Origin: Geodermatophilus sabuli
GTDB lineage: Bacteria; Actinomycetota; Actinomycetes; Mycobacteriales; Geodermatophilaceae
DNA length: 64,000 bases
Assembly (NCBI RefSeq): GCF_010686765.1
Contig: NZ_JAAGWF010000002.1
Location: 62,001 to 126,000 of the forward strand
Direction of reading: 5' to 3'
In this document: in pieces, positions 34,473-43,387 of the stretch
How the letters are laid out: each line of letters opens with the position of its first letter
Numbering within the stretch: the stretch's first letter is position 1
Translations under genes and position numbers: made by a program
The notes under the pieces: generated by a model
What the model was told of the DNA's origin: nothing
What the model saw: the letters and a program-made list of their open reading frames with translations, nothing else
Databases searched by the model: none

Positions 34473-34934
34473 GTGACCGTCGCCCCGCCACCCCTGACCC
34501 ACGTCCTGCACCTGGAGGTGACCGTCGACCCGCCGATCGAGATCGGGCCGACGCCCGCCGGGCAGCGCCGGGTCATCCCGATCACCGGCGGGACGGTGTC
34601 CGGGCTGCTCACCGGGCGGGTGCTGCCCGGTGGCGCGGACTTCCAGGTCGTCCGCACCGAGACCGAGACCGTCGCCGAGGCCCGGTACGTGCTGGAGAGC
34701 GACGAGGGCGAGACGGTCTACGTGGAAAACCTCGGCCTGCGCACCGGCTCCGCCGAGGACATCGCCCGGCTCCGGCAGGACCTCCCCGTCGACCCGGCGC
34801 GGATCTACTTCCGCTCCACCCCGCGCTTCGAGACGACCGCGCCGCGGCTGGCGGCGCTGACCTCGCACGTCTTCGTCGGCTCCGGCGTCCGGCACCCGGC
34901 CGGTGTCGTCTTCGACTTCTTCCAGGTCGGCTGA
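34473..34934 (+). CDS. DUF3237 family protein
   Basis: 153 residues. The N-terminus (LTHVLHLEVTVDPPIEIGPTPAGQRRVIPITGGTVSG) and the late FRSTPRFETTAP and HVFVGSGVRHPAGVVFDFFQV segments are characteristic of DUF3237, a small beta-barrel family found widely in soil bacteria with no proven activity. GTG 34473 follows AGGAGG. Monocistronic; the neighbouring genes suggest nothing specific. Confidence 0.85.
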   Translation: MTVAPPPLTHVLHLEVTVDPPIEIGPTPAGQRRVIPITGGTVSGLLTGRVLPGGADFQVVRTETETVAEARYVLESDEGETVYVENLGLRTGSAEDIARLRQDLPVDPARIYFRSTPRFETTAPRLAALTSHVFVGSGVRHPAGVVFDFFQVG

Positions 34935-34955
34935 GCCGGCGCCGGCCCGGCCCGG

Positions 34956-35342
34956 TCAGCCGGGCAGGCGGGTCGGCGCGTAGGCCAGCAACTGCCACGT
35001 CCCGCCGGCGCGGGTCCAGACCGCCAGGGCGAGGTTGTCGATCGTCTTCGGGACGCCGTCGACGTCGACGTCGGCGGTCATCCGGCCGACCACGATCGCG
35101 CCGTCCCCGGCGACCGCCGCGCGCTCCACCGGGTGCTCGATCCGCCGGTACACGTAGTAGCCCGACCGCAGCTTGGCCAGGTACTCCTCGCGGGTGTCGC
35201 GCACGCCGCTGGAGTGCGTGTAGCAGAGCGCGGGCACGAACAGCTGCTCGAGGGCGGTCAGGTCGCCGGCCACCATCGCGGCGTAGCGGCGGTCCTCGGC
35301 GTCCAGCACCGCCTGCACGTCGTCGTCCGGTTCGTCGGCCAT
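34956..35342 (-). CDS. NTF2-like (DUF4440/SnoaL-type) protein
   Basis: 128 residues with a cone-shaped NTF2-like fold: VQAVLDAEDRRYAAMVAGDLTALEQLF at the start, CYTHSSGVRDTREEYLAKL, and a final strand WTRAGGTWQLLAYAPTRL. Family members bind small hydrophobic ligands or act as ketosteroid-isomerase-like enzymes; function here unknown. ATG 35342. Another NTF2-like protein is encoded at 36632. Confidence 0.82.
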   Translation of the reverse strand: MADEPDDDVQAVLDAEDRRYAAMVAGDLTALEQLFVPALCYTHSSGVRDTREEYLAKLRSGYYVYRRIEHPVERAAVAGDGAIVVGRMTADVDVDGVPKTIDNLALAVWTRAGGTWQLLAYAPTRLPG

Positions 35343-35417
35343 GGCCCCATCGTGTCCCCCGTCGACCGGCCGGGGGACACCGGCCCCCGCTAGCTGCCGC
35401 CGGCCGGGGCCAGGGGC

Positions 35418-35423
35418 TAGCGT
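35418..35423 (+). promoter_or_regulatory. -10 box for leaderless AI-2E transporter transcript
   Basis: TAGCGT ends 6 bases before the GTG at 35430, consistent with a leaderless mRNA. Confidence 0.5.
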
Positions 35424-35429
35424 CCGCGC

Positions 35430-36635
35430 GTGGACGGGAACCGGCCCGCCGCGGCCCCGGTGGCCGGGCGCCTGCGCGAGCGGAGCACCGACGAGTCGGG
35501 CTGGCTCACCCAGCCGCCGTCGTGGCTGCGCCGTGGCGTGGTGTTCGCCCTGGTCGCCGTCGCCGGCTACCAGGTGGCGGTGTGGGCGTTCACCAACCTG
35601 CGCGGCTTCCTCGGTCTGTTGTTCCTGGCGTGGCTGTTCTCGATCAGCGTCGAGCCGCTGGTGGGCCGGCTCGAGCGCCTCGGGCTGCGGCGCGGTGCGG
35701 CCACCGGAATCGTGCTGTCCGCCCTCGTCGCCGTGCTGGCCGGCTTCGTCGCGGCGTTCGGCTCACTGCTGGTGGAGCAGCTGACGTCGTTGTTCACGGC
35801 GTTGCCCGACGTCGTCCAGGACGTGGTGACCTGGGCCAACTCGACGTTCGGCACCGCGCTCGACCCGGGTGACGTCGTCGCGTCGCTGCAGCTCACCCCG
35901 GCGCGGATCCAGCAGATCGTCTCCGACCTCACCCCGGGAGTGGTCGGCATCGTCACCACCCTGGTCGGGCTGGTCTTCCAGGTGCTCACCTTCCTGCTGT
36001 TCGCCTTCTACATGTCCGCGGAGGGACCGGCGCTGCGCGCCACGGTCGCCCGGCGCTTCCCGCCCCGGCAGCAGCGGTTCATCACCACGGTCTGGGCGAT
36101 CACGGTCGCCAAGACCGGTGGCTACGTCGTCTCCCGGCTCGTCCTGGCCGCGATCAGCTCGGTGGCGACCGGGCTGTTCCTCCTGCTGCTGGACGTCCCG
36201 TACTGGCTGCCCCTGGCGCTGTGGACCGGCGTCATCTCCCAGTTCATCCCGACCATCGGCACGTACCTGGCGATCGCGGTCCCGGCGCTCATCGCGCTGT
36301 CGGGCCAGCCGATCGACGCCCTCTGGGTCGTGGTGTTCGGCGTGGTGTACCAGCAGGTCGAGAACTACCTGCTCGCTCCCCGGGTCACCGCACGGACCGT
36401 GGCGATCCACCCCGCGGTCGCCTTCGGCGCGGTGATCGTCGGTGCGGGTCTGTTCGGGCCCATGGGGGCGCTGGTGTCCATCCCGGTGGTCGCCGCGATC
36501 GAGGCGGTCATCGACACCTACGGGCACCGCTACGAGCTCGTGGGCGAGGACCCCGACGTCCCCGACGTCCCCGGGGAGCGACCGCACCGGCCCGCCGATG
36601 AGTCCGCGGCCGGACGCCGGTCGGACCCGTCATGA
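35430..36635 (+). CDS. AI-2E family transporter (PerM-like)
   Basis: 401 residues with about eight membrane helices and an extended region between helices 3 and 4 (about 110-175). The conserved ISQFIPTIGTYLAIAVPALIAL and YQQVENYLLAPRVTARTVAIHPAVAF segments mark the AI-2E/UPF0118 family. Members include the AI-2 exporter TqsA and Na+/H+ antiporter-like proteins, so the cargo is not predictable. The acidic Asp/Pro-rich tail is cytosolic. It overlaps the next gene by four bases (ATGA). Confidence 0.86.
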   Translation: MDGNRPAAAPVAGRLRERSTDESGWLTQPPSWLRRGVVFALVAVAGYQVAVWAFTNLRGFLGLLFLAWLFSISVEPLVGRLERLGLRRGAATGIVLSALVAVLAGFVAAFGSLLVEQLTSLFTALPDVVQDVVTWANSTFGTALDPGDVVASLQLTPARIQQIVSDLTPGVVGIVTTLVGLVFQVLTFLLFAFYMSAEGPALRATVARRFPPRQQRFITTVWAITVAKTGGYVVSRLVLAAISSVATGLFLLLLDVPYWLPLALWTGVISQFIPTIGTYLAIAVPALIALSGQPIDALWVVVFGVVYQQVENYLLAPRVTARTVAIHPAVAFGAVIVGAGLFGPMGALVSIPVVAAIEAVIDTYGHRYELVGEDPDVPDVPGERPHRPADESAAGRRSDPS

Positions 36636-37027
36636 GCGACGACGATCGGCAGATCCGCGACCTGGTCAGCCGCTGGGCGGCCGCCGTGCACGCCGGCGAC
36701 CTGCCGGAGGTCCTGGCCGACCACGCCGAGGACATCGTGATGTTCGACGTCCCGCCGCCGGAGGACGGCGTCCGCGGCATCGACGCCTACCGCGAGGTGT
36801 GGCCGCCGTTCTTCGAGTGGCAGCGGTCGGGGGCGGTGTTCGACATCGTGGAGCTGTCGGTCACCGCCGGCGCCGACGTGGCCTGGGCGCACGCGCTGCT
36901 GCGCTGCGGCACCCCTGAGGAGCTGGCCGAGCGCCCCGGCGGGCGGCTCCGGCTGACCCTCGGGCTGCGCCGGGAGGGTGGCCGGTGGGTGGTCGCGCAC
37001 GAGCACCACTCGTTCCCGCTGCGCTGA
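36632..37027 (+). CDS. SnoaL/SgcJ-like NTF2-fold protein
   Basis: 131 residues: IRDLVSRWAAAVHAGDLPEVLADHAEDIVMFDVPPP, then IDAYREVWPPFFEW and the final GGRWVVAHEHHSFPLR, all typical of the SgcJ/EcaC oxidoreductase-like NTF2 family. Catalytic role unproven. Translationally coupled to the AI-2E-type transporter. Confidence 0.82.
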   Translation: MSDDDRQIRDLVSRWAAAVHAGDLPEVLADHAEDIVMFDVPPPEDGVRGIDAYREVWPPFFEWQRSGAVFDIVELSVTAGADVAWAHALLRCGTPEELAERPGGRLRLTLGLRREGGRWVVAHEHHSFPLR

Positions 37028-37079
37028 CCGCCGTCCCGCCGGTGGCAGGCCGGCGACCTGCCCGGCGACGCGGGCCGCC

Positions 37080-37085
37080 TACGCT
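37080..37085 (+). promoter_or_regulatory. -10 box for leaderless carbonic anhydrase-like transcript
   Basis: TACGCT ends 7 bases before the GTG at 37093, consistent with a leaderless mRNA. Confidence 0.5.
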
Positions 37086-37092
37086 CCGGCCC

Positions 37093-37659
37093 GTGCCGCT
37101 GTTCTCCTTCGAAGGCCGCGCCCCGCAGGTGCACCCCGGGGCCTGGATCGCACCGACCGCCACGCTGGTCGGGGACGTCGTCGTGGAGGAGGGCGCGTCG
37201 ATCTGGTACGGCGTTGTCCTGCGGGCCGACTTCGGCCCGATCGTCGTCCGCGCCGGGGCCAACGTGCAGGACAACTCGGTGCTGCACGGCGGCGACGACC
37301 CGCCCACCGAGATCGGCCCGGGTGCCACGGTCGGGCACCAGTGCGTCGTGCACGGCGCGGTGATCGGCGCCGAGGCCCTGATCGGCAACGGCAGCACGAT
37401 CCAGGACGGCGCCCGCATCGGACGCCGGACCTTGATCGGGGCCCACAGCCTGGTGCCGCCCGGGGCGGAGATCCCCGAGGGCGTGCTGGCGCTCGGCTCG
37501 CCGGCCCGGGTGCGCGGCCCGCTGACCGAGGGCGCCGCGCGCTGGGTCGACGGCAATCCGTCGATCTACCAGGCGCTGGCCCGGCGACACGCGGCGGGCG
37601 TCGCACCCGTCGACGCGGCGAGCGTCGTCCAGGAGGCCGATCGGGTTCCGCGGGCGTAG
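37093..37659 (+). CDS. Gamma-class carbonic anhydrase-like hexapeptide protein
   Basis: 188 residues of left-handed beta-helix hexapeptide repeats. The metal-binding His positions of gamma carbonic anhydrases are present in NSVLHGG and in VGHQCVVHGAVIG (two His). Expected to be a Zn/Fe trimer; many bacterial relatives (YrdA, PaaY types) have weak or no CO2 hydration activity and PaaY is a thioesterase. GTG 37093 is favoured over the longer open frame from 36985, which overlaps the previous gene. Confidence 0.85.
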   Translation: MPLFSFEGRAPQVHPGAWIAPTATLVGDVVVEEGASIWYGVVLRADFGPIVVRAGANVQDNSVLHGGDDPPTEIGPGATVGHQCVVHGAVIGAEALIGNGSTIQDGARIGRRTLIGAHSLVPPGAEIPEGVLALGSPARVRGPLTEGAARWVDGNPSIYQALARRHAAGVAPVDAASVVQEADRVPRA

Positions 37660-37691
37660 CCTCCGCTGGGCAACCTGCCCGAGGGACGCCG

Positions 37692-40600
37692 ATGGCCGTG
37701 CTCCGCCGCATCGACGCCGCGCGCAGTGCGATGGGGACGGCCACCCGTCTCCTCACCGCCGGCGCGGCGATGGCGGCCGTGCCCGCCGTGGCCACCGCGG
37801 GTCTGCTGGCCGAGCCCGCCCGCGCCGGGGCCCGGCTCGCGCGCGCCGCGGCCGGAGCGACCGCCGCGGTCGCCGGCGGCTCGGTGTCCCTCGCCCGGAC
37901 CGCCGCGGTCTCCGGCACCCGCGCGGTCGGCACGCTGGTGACCGGCGCCGACCCGATCCCCGACGGCCACCTGCGGTCGCTGGCCGACACCGCCCGCGGC
38001 ATGGTCGAGTCGCCCACCGCCCGCCGCACCCGCCGGGTCTGGGCCGGCTCCGGGCACGTGCAGGTCGAGGTCGCCGCGCCGTCGGCGGCGGACCAGCCGG
38101 AGGTGCGGCGGGCCCTGCGCCGGCACCTGGAACGGCTCGAGGGCGTGCAGTGGGCGACCGTCAACGACGTCGTCGGACGGGTGCTCGTCGCCGTCGACGA
38201 CCGGCGCGTCCGCGTGGAGGACGTCGTCGGCGCGGTGACCGCGATCGAGCAGGCGCGCGGCGGGCGGCAGGTGTTCCCGCAGGCCACCGACCACCCCGCC
38301 GACCTCGAGCCGCTGCTGGCCGCGGTGGCCGCCGCCGCCGTGGACACCGCGGCGGTCGGCGTCGCCCTCCTGGGCCGGGTGCTCCCCGTCCCCGCGGTCT
38401 CCCGGCACGTCACGCTGGCGATGGCGCTGCTGGACAGCCAGCGCTGGGTCCGCGACGGGCTGGAGTCGCGCCTCGGCGTCATCGGCACCGACCTGCTGTT
38501 CAGCGGGACCAGCGCCCTCCTGCACGCGCTCACCCAGAGCCCCACCATCCCGGCGCTCAACGCCGCGGCCGCGCTGCAGCAGGCGGTCGAGATGCGGGCC
38601 CGGCGGCAGGTGTGGCGGCGCCGCGAGCAGGAGCTGTGCCTGCCCGAGCCCGAGGACCCGGACAGCCCGGTGGAACCGCCCGGACCCCGGCCGGTCCCGC
38701 TGCCGGCCGGCCCGGTCGAGTCCTACCGGGCCCGTCTGCAGCCGATCGCCCTGGCGGCGTCGCTGGCCCTCCTGCCGCTGACCGGCCGTCCCGGGCGCTC
38801 GGCGGACATGCTCAAGGCGCAGAGCCCCAAGGCCGCCGGGCTGGGGCGGGAGTCCTTCGCCGCCACGCTGGACCTGCTGATGTGCCGGCGGGGCGTCCTG
38901 CCCATGGACGGCTCGGCCTACCGCCGGCTCGACCGGGTGGACACCGTCGTGCTCGACGGTGCCGCCCTGTGCACCGGACCCCCGGTGGTGATCGAGGCGC
39001 GGGCCACCGCCGAGGACTGGGACGACGGCGCGGTGTGGAGCGCGGCCGCCCGGCTCCTCGCCGCGCCCGAGGGGGACGGCGCCGGGGCGGCCGGACGGCT
39101 GCGGCTGGGGCCCGCGCGCGCCGCGGCGGACGCCCCCGGCGGCGCGGTCCACAGCCTGCTCCGGGGGCGCCGCCGGGTGGGCGTGGTGACGGTCGCCCCC
39201 GAGCTGGACCCGTACGCGGAGGCGCTGCTGGACGCGGCCGCCGGCGCGGGGCACCGGCTGGTCCTCACGCCGCACGTGGGCACCCGCGAGGTGGCCGGCA
39301 GCGCCGACGAGGTGACGCCGCCGGACGAGCCCCTGGCCGCCACGGTGCGCCGCCTGCAGGGCGACGGGCGCAGCGTCCTCGTGGTCACCGCGACCGACGG
39401 GCCCGCGCTGCTGGCCGCCGACGTCGCGGTGGCCCCCGTCCTGGCCGGGCACGCCCCGGCGTGGGGTGCCGATCTGGTGACCGGGCCGGGGCTGGCCGAC
39501 GCCTGCCGGGTCGTCGAGGCGAGCCTGCCGGCGCAGGCCGTCAGCCGCCGGTCGGTGACCAGCGCGCTCACCGGCAACGTGCTGGGTGGCCTGCTGGCCG
39601 CGGTCGGCAGCGCGCGGTACGGACAGCGCAAGGCCACCGCCCCGGGCAAGACGGCCAGCTCCTGGGCCCTGGCCGACGGCGCCTGGACGGCGGTCCGGGT
39701 GGCCCGGCGGCCCGAGCCGTTCCCCTCGGTGCAGACGCCGTGGCACGCCCTCGACCCCGACGACGTGCTCTCCCGGCTGGCCGGCCTCCCCGACACGTCG
39801 GCTGCCCCGCGCGGCCGCATCCCGCGGGTCGTCGCGGCCGTGGCGGCCACCACGCCGGTCCGGCTGCCGGTGCGCTTCGCCCGCACCGTCGCCGCGGAGC
39901 TCGCCGACCCCCTCACCCCGGTGCTGGCCACCGGCGCCGCGGCCACCGCCGCCCTGGGCGAGAACACCGACGCGCTGCTGGTGGCCGGCGTCACCGTCAT
40001 GAACTCCCTCGTCAGCGGGCTGCAGCGGCTGCGCGCGGAGACGGCGCTGGAATCGCTGCTGCTGGAGCAGGACGTCACCGCGCACCGGGAGACCGACGGC
40101 GGCACCGAGGACGTGCCCGGCAGTGCGCTGCGCCTCGGAGACGTCGTCCGCGTGGGCGCGGGGGACGTCGTGGCCGCGGACGCCCGCCTGCTGGAGGTCA
40201 CCGACCTCGAGGTCGACGAGTCGGAGCTGACCGGCGAGTCGGTCCCCGTGACCAAGGCCCTCGCGGCCACGCCGGGAGCGGAGGTCGCCGACCGGACCGG
40301 CATGCTCTTCGACGGCACCACCGTGGTCGCCGGCAGCGGGCGCGCCGTCGTCGTCGCCACCGGGTCGGCGACCCAGGCCGGCCGCGCCGCGCGGGCGGCG
40401 GGACGGGCCACCGCACCGCCCGGCGTGCAGGCCCGACTCGGTGAGCTCACCCGGGCGGTCCTCCCGCTCACCCTCGCCGGCGGCGCCGCCGTCACGGCCC
40501 TCGGCGTGCTGTGGCGCCGGCCCCTGCGCGAGGCGGTCGCCGCGGGCGTCGCGGTCGCGGTCGCCGCGGTGCCGGAGGGGCTGCCGCTGGTCGCCACGGT

Positions 40601-42257
40601 GGCGCAGCAGGCCGCGGCCCGGCGGCTGTCCCGCCGGGGAGCCGTCGTCCGCAGCGCCCGGGTGCTCGAGGCGCTCGGCCGGGTGGACACGGTCTGCTTC
40701 GACAAGACCGGCACCCTGACGGAGAACCGGCTGCGGGTCGCCCGGCTGGTCCCGCTGGACGGCGAGGACGGCGACGGCGGCGAGGAGGCGGTGCTGCGGC
40801 TGGCCGCCGCGGCCGTCGCCACCGGGGACGCGCAGGCGCACGAGACCGACCGCGCCGTCGTGGAGGCGGCCGACGAGCGCGGGGTGACACCGGACGGCGA
40901 GCCGGACGCGGGCGTGCCCTTCGCCGCCGAGCGGGGCTTCTCCGCCGCGGTGCGCGACGGCCGGCTGGTGGTCAAGGGCGCCCCCGAGGTGGTCCTCGAC
41001 CGGTGCAGCGGCGCCCCCGACCTCCGCCCGGAGGTGCAGCGGCTCGCCGGTGCGGGCCTGCGGGTGCTCGCCGTGGCCGACCGGGACCTCGGCCCGGAGG
41101 TGCCGGGCGACCTGGACGAGGCGGCCCGCGACCTGCGGCTGCGCGGGCTGGTGGGTCTGGCCGACACCCTGCGCGAGTCGTCGGTGGCGGCGGTCGAGCA
41201 GCTGCGGGCCGCCGGGATCCGGGTCGTGCTCGCCACCGGTGACCACCCGGAGACGGCCGGTGCGATCGCCGGGCAGGCGGGCCTCCCCGACGCCGACCGC
41301 GTGGTCACCGGCGCCCAGTTCGCCCGGGCGACCGACGCCGAGCGGGCCCGGATGGTGCGCGAGGGGACGGTGTTCGCGCGGCTGTCCCCGGAGCAGAAGG
41401 TGGCGCTGGTCGCCGCGCTCCGCCGGGCCGGCGCCACCCTGGCGATGACCGGGGACGGGGTCAACGACGCCGCCGCGATCCGGCTCGCCGACGTCGGGAT
41501 CGGGGTGTCGGGTGCCGAGTCCCCGGCCGCACGGGCCGCCGCGGACCTGGTGCTCACCGACCTGGACCTCACCCGGCTGGTCGACGCCGTCGGCGAGGGC
41601 CGGGCGATGTGGCTGCGGGTCCAGGACGCCGTGTCGATCCTGGTCGGCGGCAACGCCGGCGAGGTGGCGTTCACCGTCCTCGGCACCGCGTTCGGTGGCC
41701 GGGCGCCGCTCGGGACCCGTCAGCTGCTGCTGGTCAACCTGCTCACCGACATGTTCCCGGCACTCGCGGTCGCCGTCGCGGCGCCCCGGGCGGCTGTCGC
41801 GGAGGACTCGGACGGGCCGCTGGCCGGTCACCCGCTCGAGGCGGTGCTGCGGGCCGGACCGCAACGGGGCTTCTCCGCCGCCGTCCGCCGCATGGTGCTG
41901 GTCCGGGGTGCGGCGACCGCCGCCGGCGCCACCGGCGCGTGGGCCGCGGGCCGGCTGACCGGCCCGGCCGGACGGGCCGGGACGATGGGCCTGGCCGCGC
42001 TGATCACCACCCAGCTCGGGCAGACCGCCTGGGCCGGGCGCCGCAGCCCGCTGGTGCTGCTCACCGCCGCCGGGTCGCTGGCGGTGCTGGTCGCCGTCGT
42101 CCAGACCCCCGGCGTCAGCCGGTTCTTCGGCTGCACCCCGCTGGACCCGCTGGCCTGGCTCGTCGTGGCCGGCTGGGCCGCCGCCGGCACCGCGGGGGCA
42201 GAGCTGGTCCCCGCGCTGCTCGCGCGGCTGTCGTCCCGGGAGCCCACCGGCGGGTGA
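37692..42257 (+). CDS. Large cation-transporting P-type ATPase (CtpI-like)
   Basis: 1521 residues, far longer than the usual 700-950. The C-terminal half is a complete P-type ATPase: TGES actuator motif (ELTGESVPVTK), VPEGLPLV in helix M4, phosphorylated D1004 in DKTGTLT, KGAPEVVLDRC, TGDGVNDAAAIR, and a six-helix C-terminal bundle. The N-terminal half has an HMA-like ferredoxin fold near 115-185 and a degenerate HAD-like stretch in which the DKTGT site reads LDGAALCTG (Asp at 422). This resembles mycobacterial CtpI (about 1630 residues), whose ion is unknown. ATG 37692 follows GAGGGA. Confidence 0.88.
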   Translation: MAVLRRIDAARSAMGTATRLLTAGAAMAAVPAVATAGLLAEPARAGARLARAAAGATAAVAGGSVSLARTAAVSGTRAVGTLVTGADPIPDGHLRSLADTARGMVESPTARRTRRVWAGSGHVQVEVAAPSAADQPEVRRALRRHLERLEGVQWATVNDVVGRVLVAVDDRRVRVEDVVGAVTAIEQARGGRQVFPQATDHPADLEPLLAAVAAAAVDTAAVGVALLGRVLPVPAVSRHVTLAMALLDSQRWVRDGLESRLGVIGTDLLFSGTSALLHALTQSPTIPALNAAAALQQAVEMRARRQVWRRREQELCLPEPEDPDSPVEPPGPRPVPLPAGPVESYRARLQPIALAASLALLPLTGRPGRSADMLKAQSPKAAGLGRESFAATLDLLMCRRGVLPMDGSAYRRLDRVDTVVLDGAALCTGPPVVIEARATAEDWDDGAVWSAAARLLAAPEGDGAGAAGRLRLGPARAAADAPGGAVHSLLRGRRRVGVVTVAPELDPYAEALLDAAAGAGHRLVLTPHVGTREVAGSADEVTPPDEPLAATVRRLQGDGRSVLVVTATDGPALLAADVAVAPVLAGHAPAWGADLVTGPGLADACRVVEASLPAQAVSRRSVTSALTGNVLGGLLAAVGSARYGQRKATAPGKTASSWALADGAWTAVRVARRPEPFPSVQTPWHALDPDDVLSRLAGLPDTSAAPRGRIPRVVAAVAATTPVRLPVRFARTVAAELADPLTPVLATGAAATAALGENTDALLVAGVTVMNSLVSGLQRLRAETALESLLLEQDVTAHRETDGGTEDVPGSALRLGDVVRVGAGDVVAADARLLEVTDLEVDESELTGESVPVTKALAATPGAEVADRTGMLFDGTTVVAGSGRAVVVATGSATQAGRAARAAGRATAPPGVQARLGELTRAVLPLTLAGGAAVTALGVLWRRPLREAVAAGVAVAVAAVPEGLPLVATVAQQAAARRLSRRGAVVRSARVLEALGRVDTVCFDKTGTLTENRLRVARLVPLDGEDGDGGEEAVLRLAAAAVATGDAQAHETDRAVVEAADERGVTPDGEPDAGVPFAAERGFSAAVRDGRLVVKGAPEVVLDRCSGAPDLRPEVQRLAGAGLRVLAVADRDLGPEVPGDLDEAARDLRLRGLVGLADTLRESSVAAVEQLRAAGIRVVLATGDHPETAGAIAGQAGLPDADRVVTGAQFARATDAERARMVREGTVFARLSPEQKVALVAALRRAGATLAMTGDGVNDAAAIRLADVGIGVSGAESPAARAAADLVLTDLDLTRLVDAVGEGRAMWLRVQDAVSILVGGNAGEVAFTVLGTAFGGRAPLGTRQLLLVNLLTDMFPALAVAVAAPRAAVAEDSDGPLAGHPLEAVLRAGPQRGFSAAVRRMVLVRGAATAAGATGAWAAGRLTGPAGRAGTMGLAALITTQLGQTAWAGRRSPLVLLTAAGSLAVLVAVVQTPGVSRFFGCTPLDPLAWLVVAGWAAAGTAGAELVPALLARLSSREPTGG

Positions 42258-42266
42258 GCGCGCGGC

Positions 42267-43118
42267 TCACCAGGTCAGCGGGGGAGTGGGCGGGGACCCG
42301 GCGATGATCTCCTCCGCCCGCTGGCGGATCGCGGTGTCCCGGGCGTCGTTGGTCAGCACGTAGAACCGCGACGTCCGGATGGCGTCCACCACGAGCCCGG
42401 CGACCTCGTCGGGCTCCTTCGGGGGTGCCGAGCGGGCGTGCAGATCGTCCCGGGCCGCACGGGTGGTGGCGCTCGTGTCGGCGGGCGGGCCGGCGTCCGG
42501 CGGCCGGTTCCGCGCCGAGTCGTCGAAGTTGGTGCGGACGGCGCTGGGGCACAGCACGGTGACGCCGACGTGGGAGCCGGCCTCGCGGAGCTGGAAGTGC
42601 AGGGACTCCGAGAGCGCGACGACGGCGTGCTTGGAGGCGCCGTAGGCCCCCAGCGACCCGGCGAACAGGCCGAACACCGAGCTGACGTTGACGACGTGCG
42701 CGGCGTCCTGCTCCTGCAGCACCGGCAGGAAGGCGCGGACGCCGTGCAGCACGCCCCACATGTTGACCCCGAAGACCCACTCCAGGTCGCCCAGGGGCAC
42801 CTCCCACAGCGGGTCCTGCGAGCCGCCGACCCCGGCGTTGTTGCACAGCAGGTGCACCGCGCCGAACTCCCCGACCGCGGCGTCGCGGAGGGCCTCGACC
42901 GACGCCCGGTCGGCCACGTCGGTGACCACCGGGAGCACCTGGGCGCCGTCCCGGGCGAGGTCGTCGGCGGCCGCCTGGAGGACCGGTGCCTCGACGTCGG
43001 CCATGACCACCTTCATGCCCTCGGCCGCGAACCGGCGCGCCAGCCCCAGCCCGATCCCGCTGGCCGCGCCGGTCACCACGGCCACGCGCCCCTGCGCCAC
43101 GACGTCCTGCGCGCCCAT
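42267..43118 (-). CDS. Short-chain dehydrogenase/reductase
   Basis: 283 residues of the classical SDR family. Cofactor motif VVTGAASGIGLGLARRF with MADV after beta-2 favouring NAD(H); CNNAGVGG; catalytic Ser in VSSVFG and Tyr/Lys in YGASKHA. It resembles SDRs that act on hydrophobic alcohols or ketones in degradative clusters, and has a paralogue at 48722. ATG 43118. Divergent from the orphan ABC lipoprotein gene at 43388. Confidence 0.88.
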   Translation of the reverse strand: MGAQDVVAQGRVAVVTGAASGIGLGLARRFAAEGMKVVMADVEAPVLQAAADDLARDGAQVLPVVTDVADRASVEALRDAAVGEFGAVHLLCNNAGVGGSQDPLWEVPLGDLEWVFGVNMWGVLHGVRAFLPVLQEQDAAHVVNVSSVFGLFAGSLGAYGASKHAVVALSESLHFQLREAGSHVGVTVLCPSAVRTNFDDSARNRPPDAGPPADTSATTRAARDDLHARSAPPKEPDEVAGLVVDAIRTSRFYVLTNDARDTAIRQRAEEIIAGSPPTPPLTW

Positions 43119-43184
43119 CCCGGTGCCTCCCGTCCGCGCCTGCCGGCGCTGCCCGTCCCCCGCGGTGCGAGCGCCCAGCGGATC

Positions 43185-43200
43185 GGTTGCGTCCCCAACC
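43185..43200. promoter_or_regulatory. Inverted repeat in the SDR upstream region
   Basis: GGTTG-CGTCCC-CAACC, arms of five bases, lies about 70 bases upstream of the SDR start. A related GTTGCG-GT-CGCAAC dyad is at 43297-43310. Could be a regulator site; weak evidence alone. Confidence 0.3.
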
Positions 43201-43296
43201 CTGTCGGCTGGTCACGGCGCGGTCAAGCGGCTCCTCCGGACGGCGTCCACGCACCAGGCCGCGGTGGCGGCCGGATCCGGTCCGGAACTCAGCACG

Positions 43297-43330
43297 GTTG
43301 CGGTCGCAACTCTGCCCTTGACAAGGGCAG
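43297..43330 (+). promoter_or_regulatory. Two dyads at the promoter of the ABC lipoprotein gene
   Basis: GTTGCG-GT-CGCAAC (43297-43310) is followed by CTGCCCTT-GAC-AAGGGCAG (43312-43330), whose centre contains a consensus -35 TTGACA (43318-43323). A weak -10 (CACGTT, 43341) is 17 bases on. The second dyad would place a repressor directly on the -35 box. A near-match CRP-like site (GTGA-N6-CCAC) overlaps at 43330-43343. Confidence 0.55.
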
Positions 43331-43387
43331 TGACCCACGCCACGTTGTGCGCACCGCGAAGCTGCGCGGACCCCACGAGAGCGAGGC

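Noticed and set aside
37566-41864. 1432-codon open frame antisense to the P-type ATPase gene
   Set aside because: It is a GC-bias shadow: no recognisable domains, repetitive Gly/Arg/Asp/His composition, and the sense frame has all ATPase motifs.
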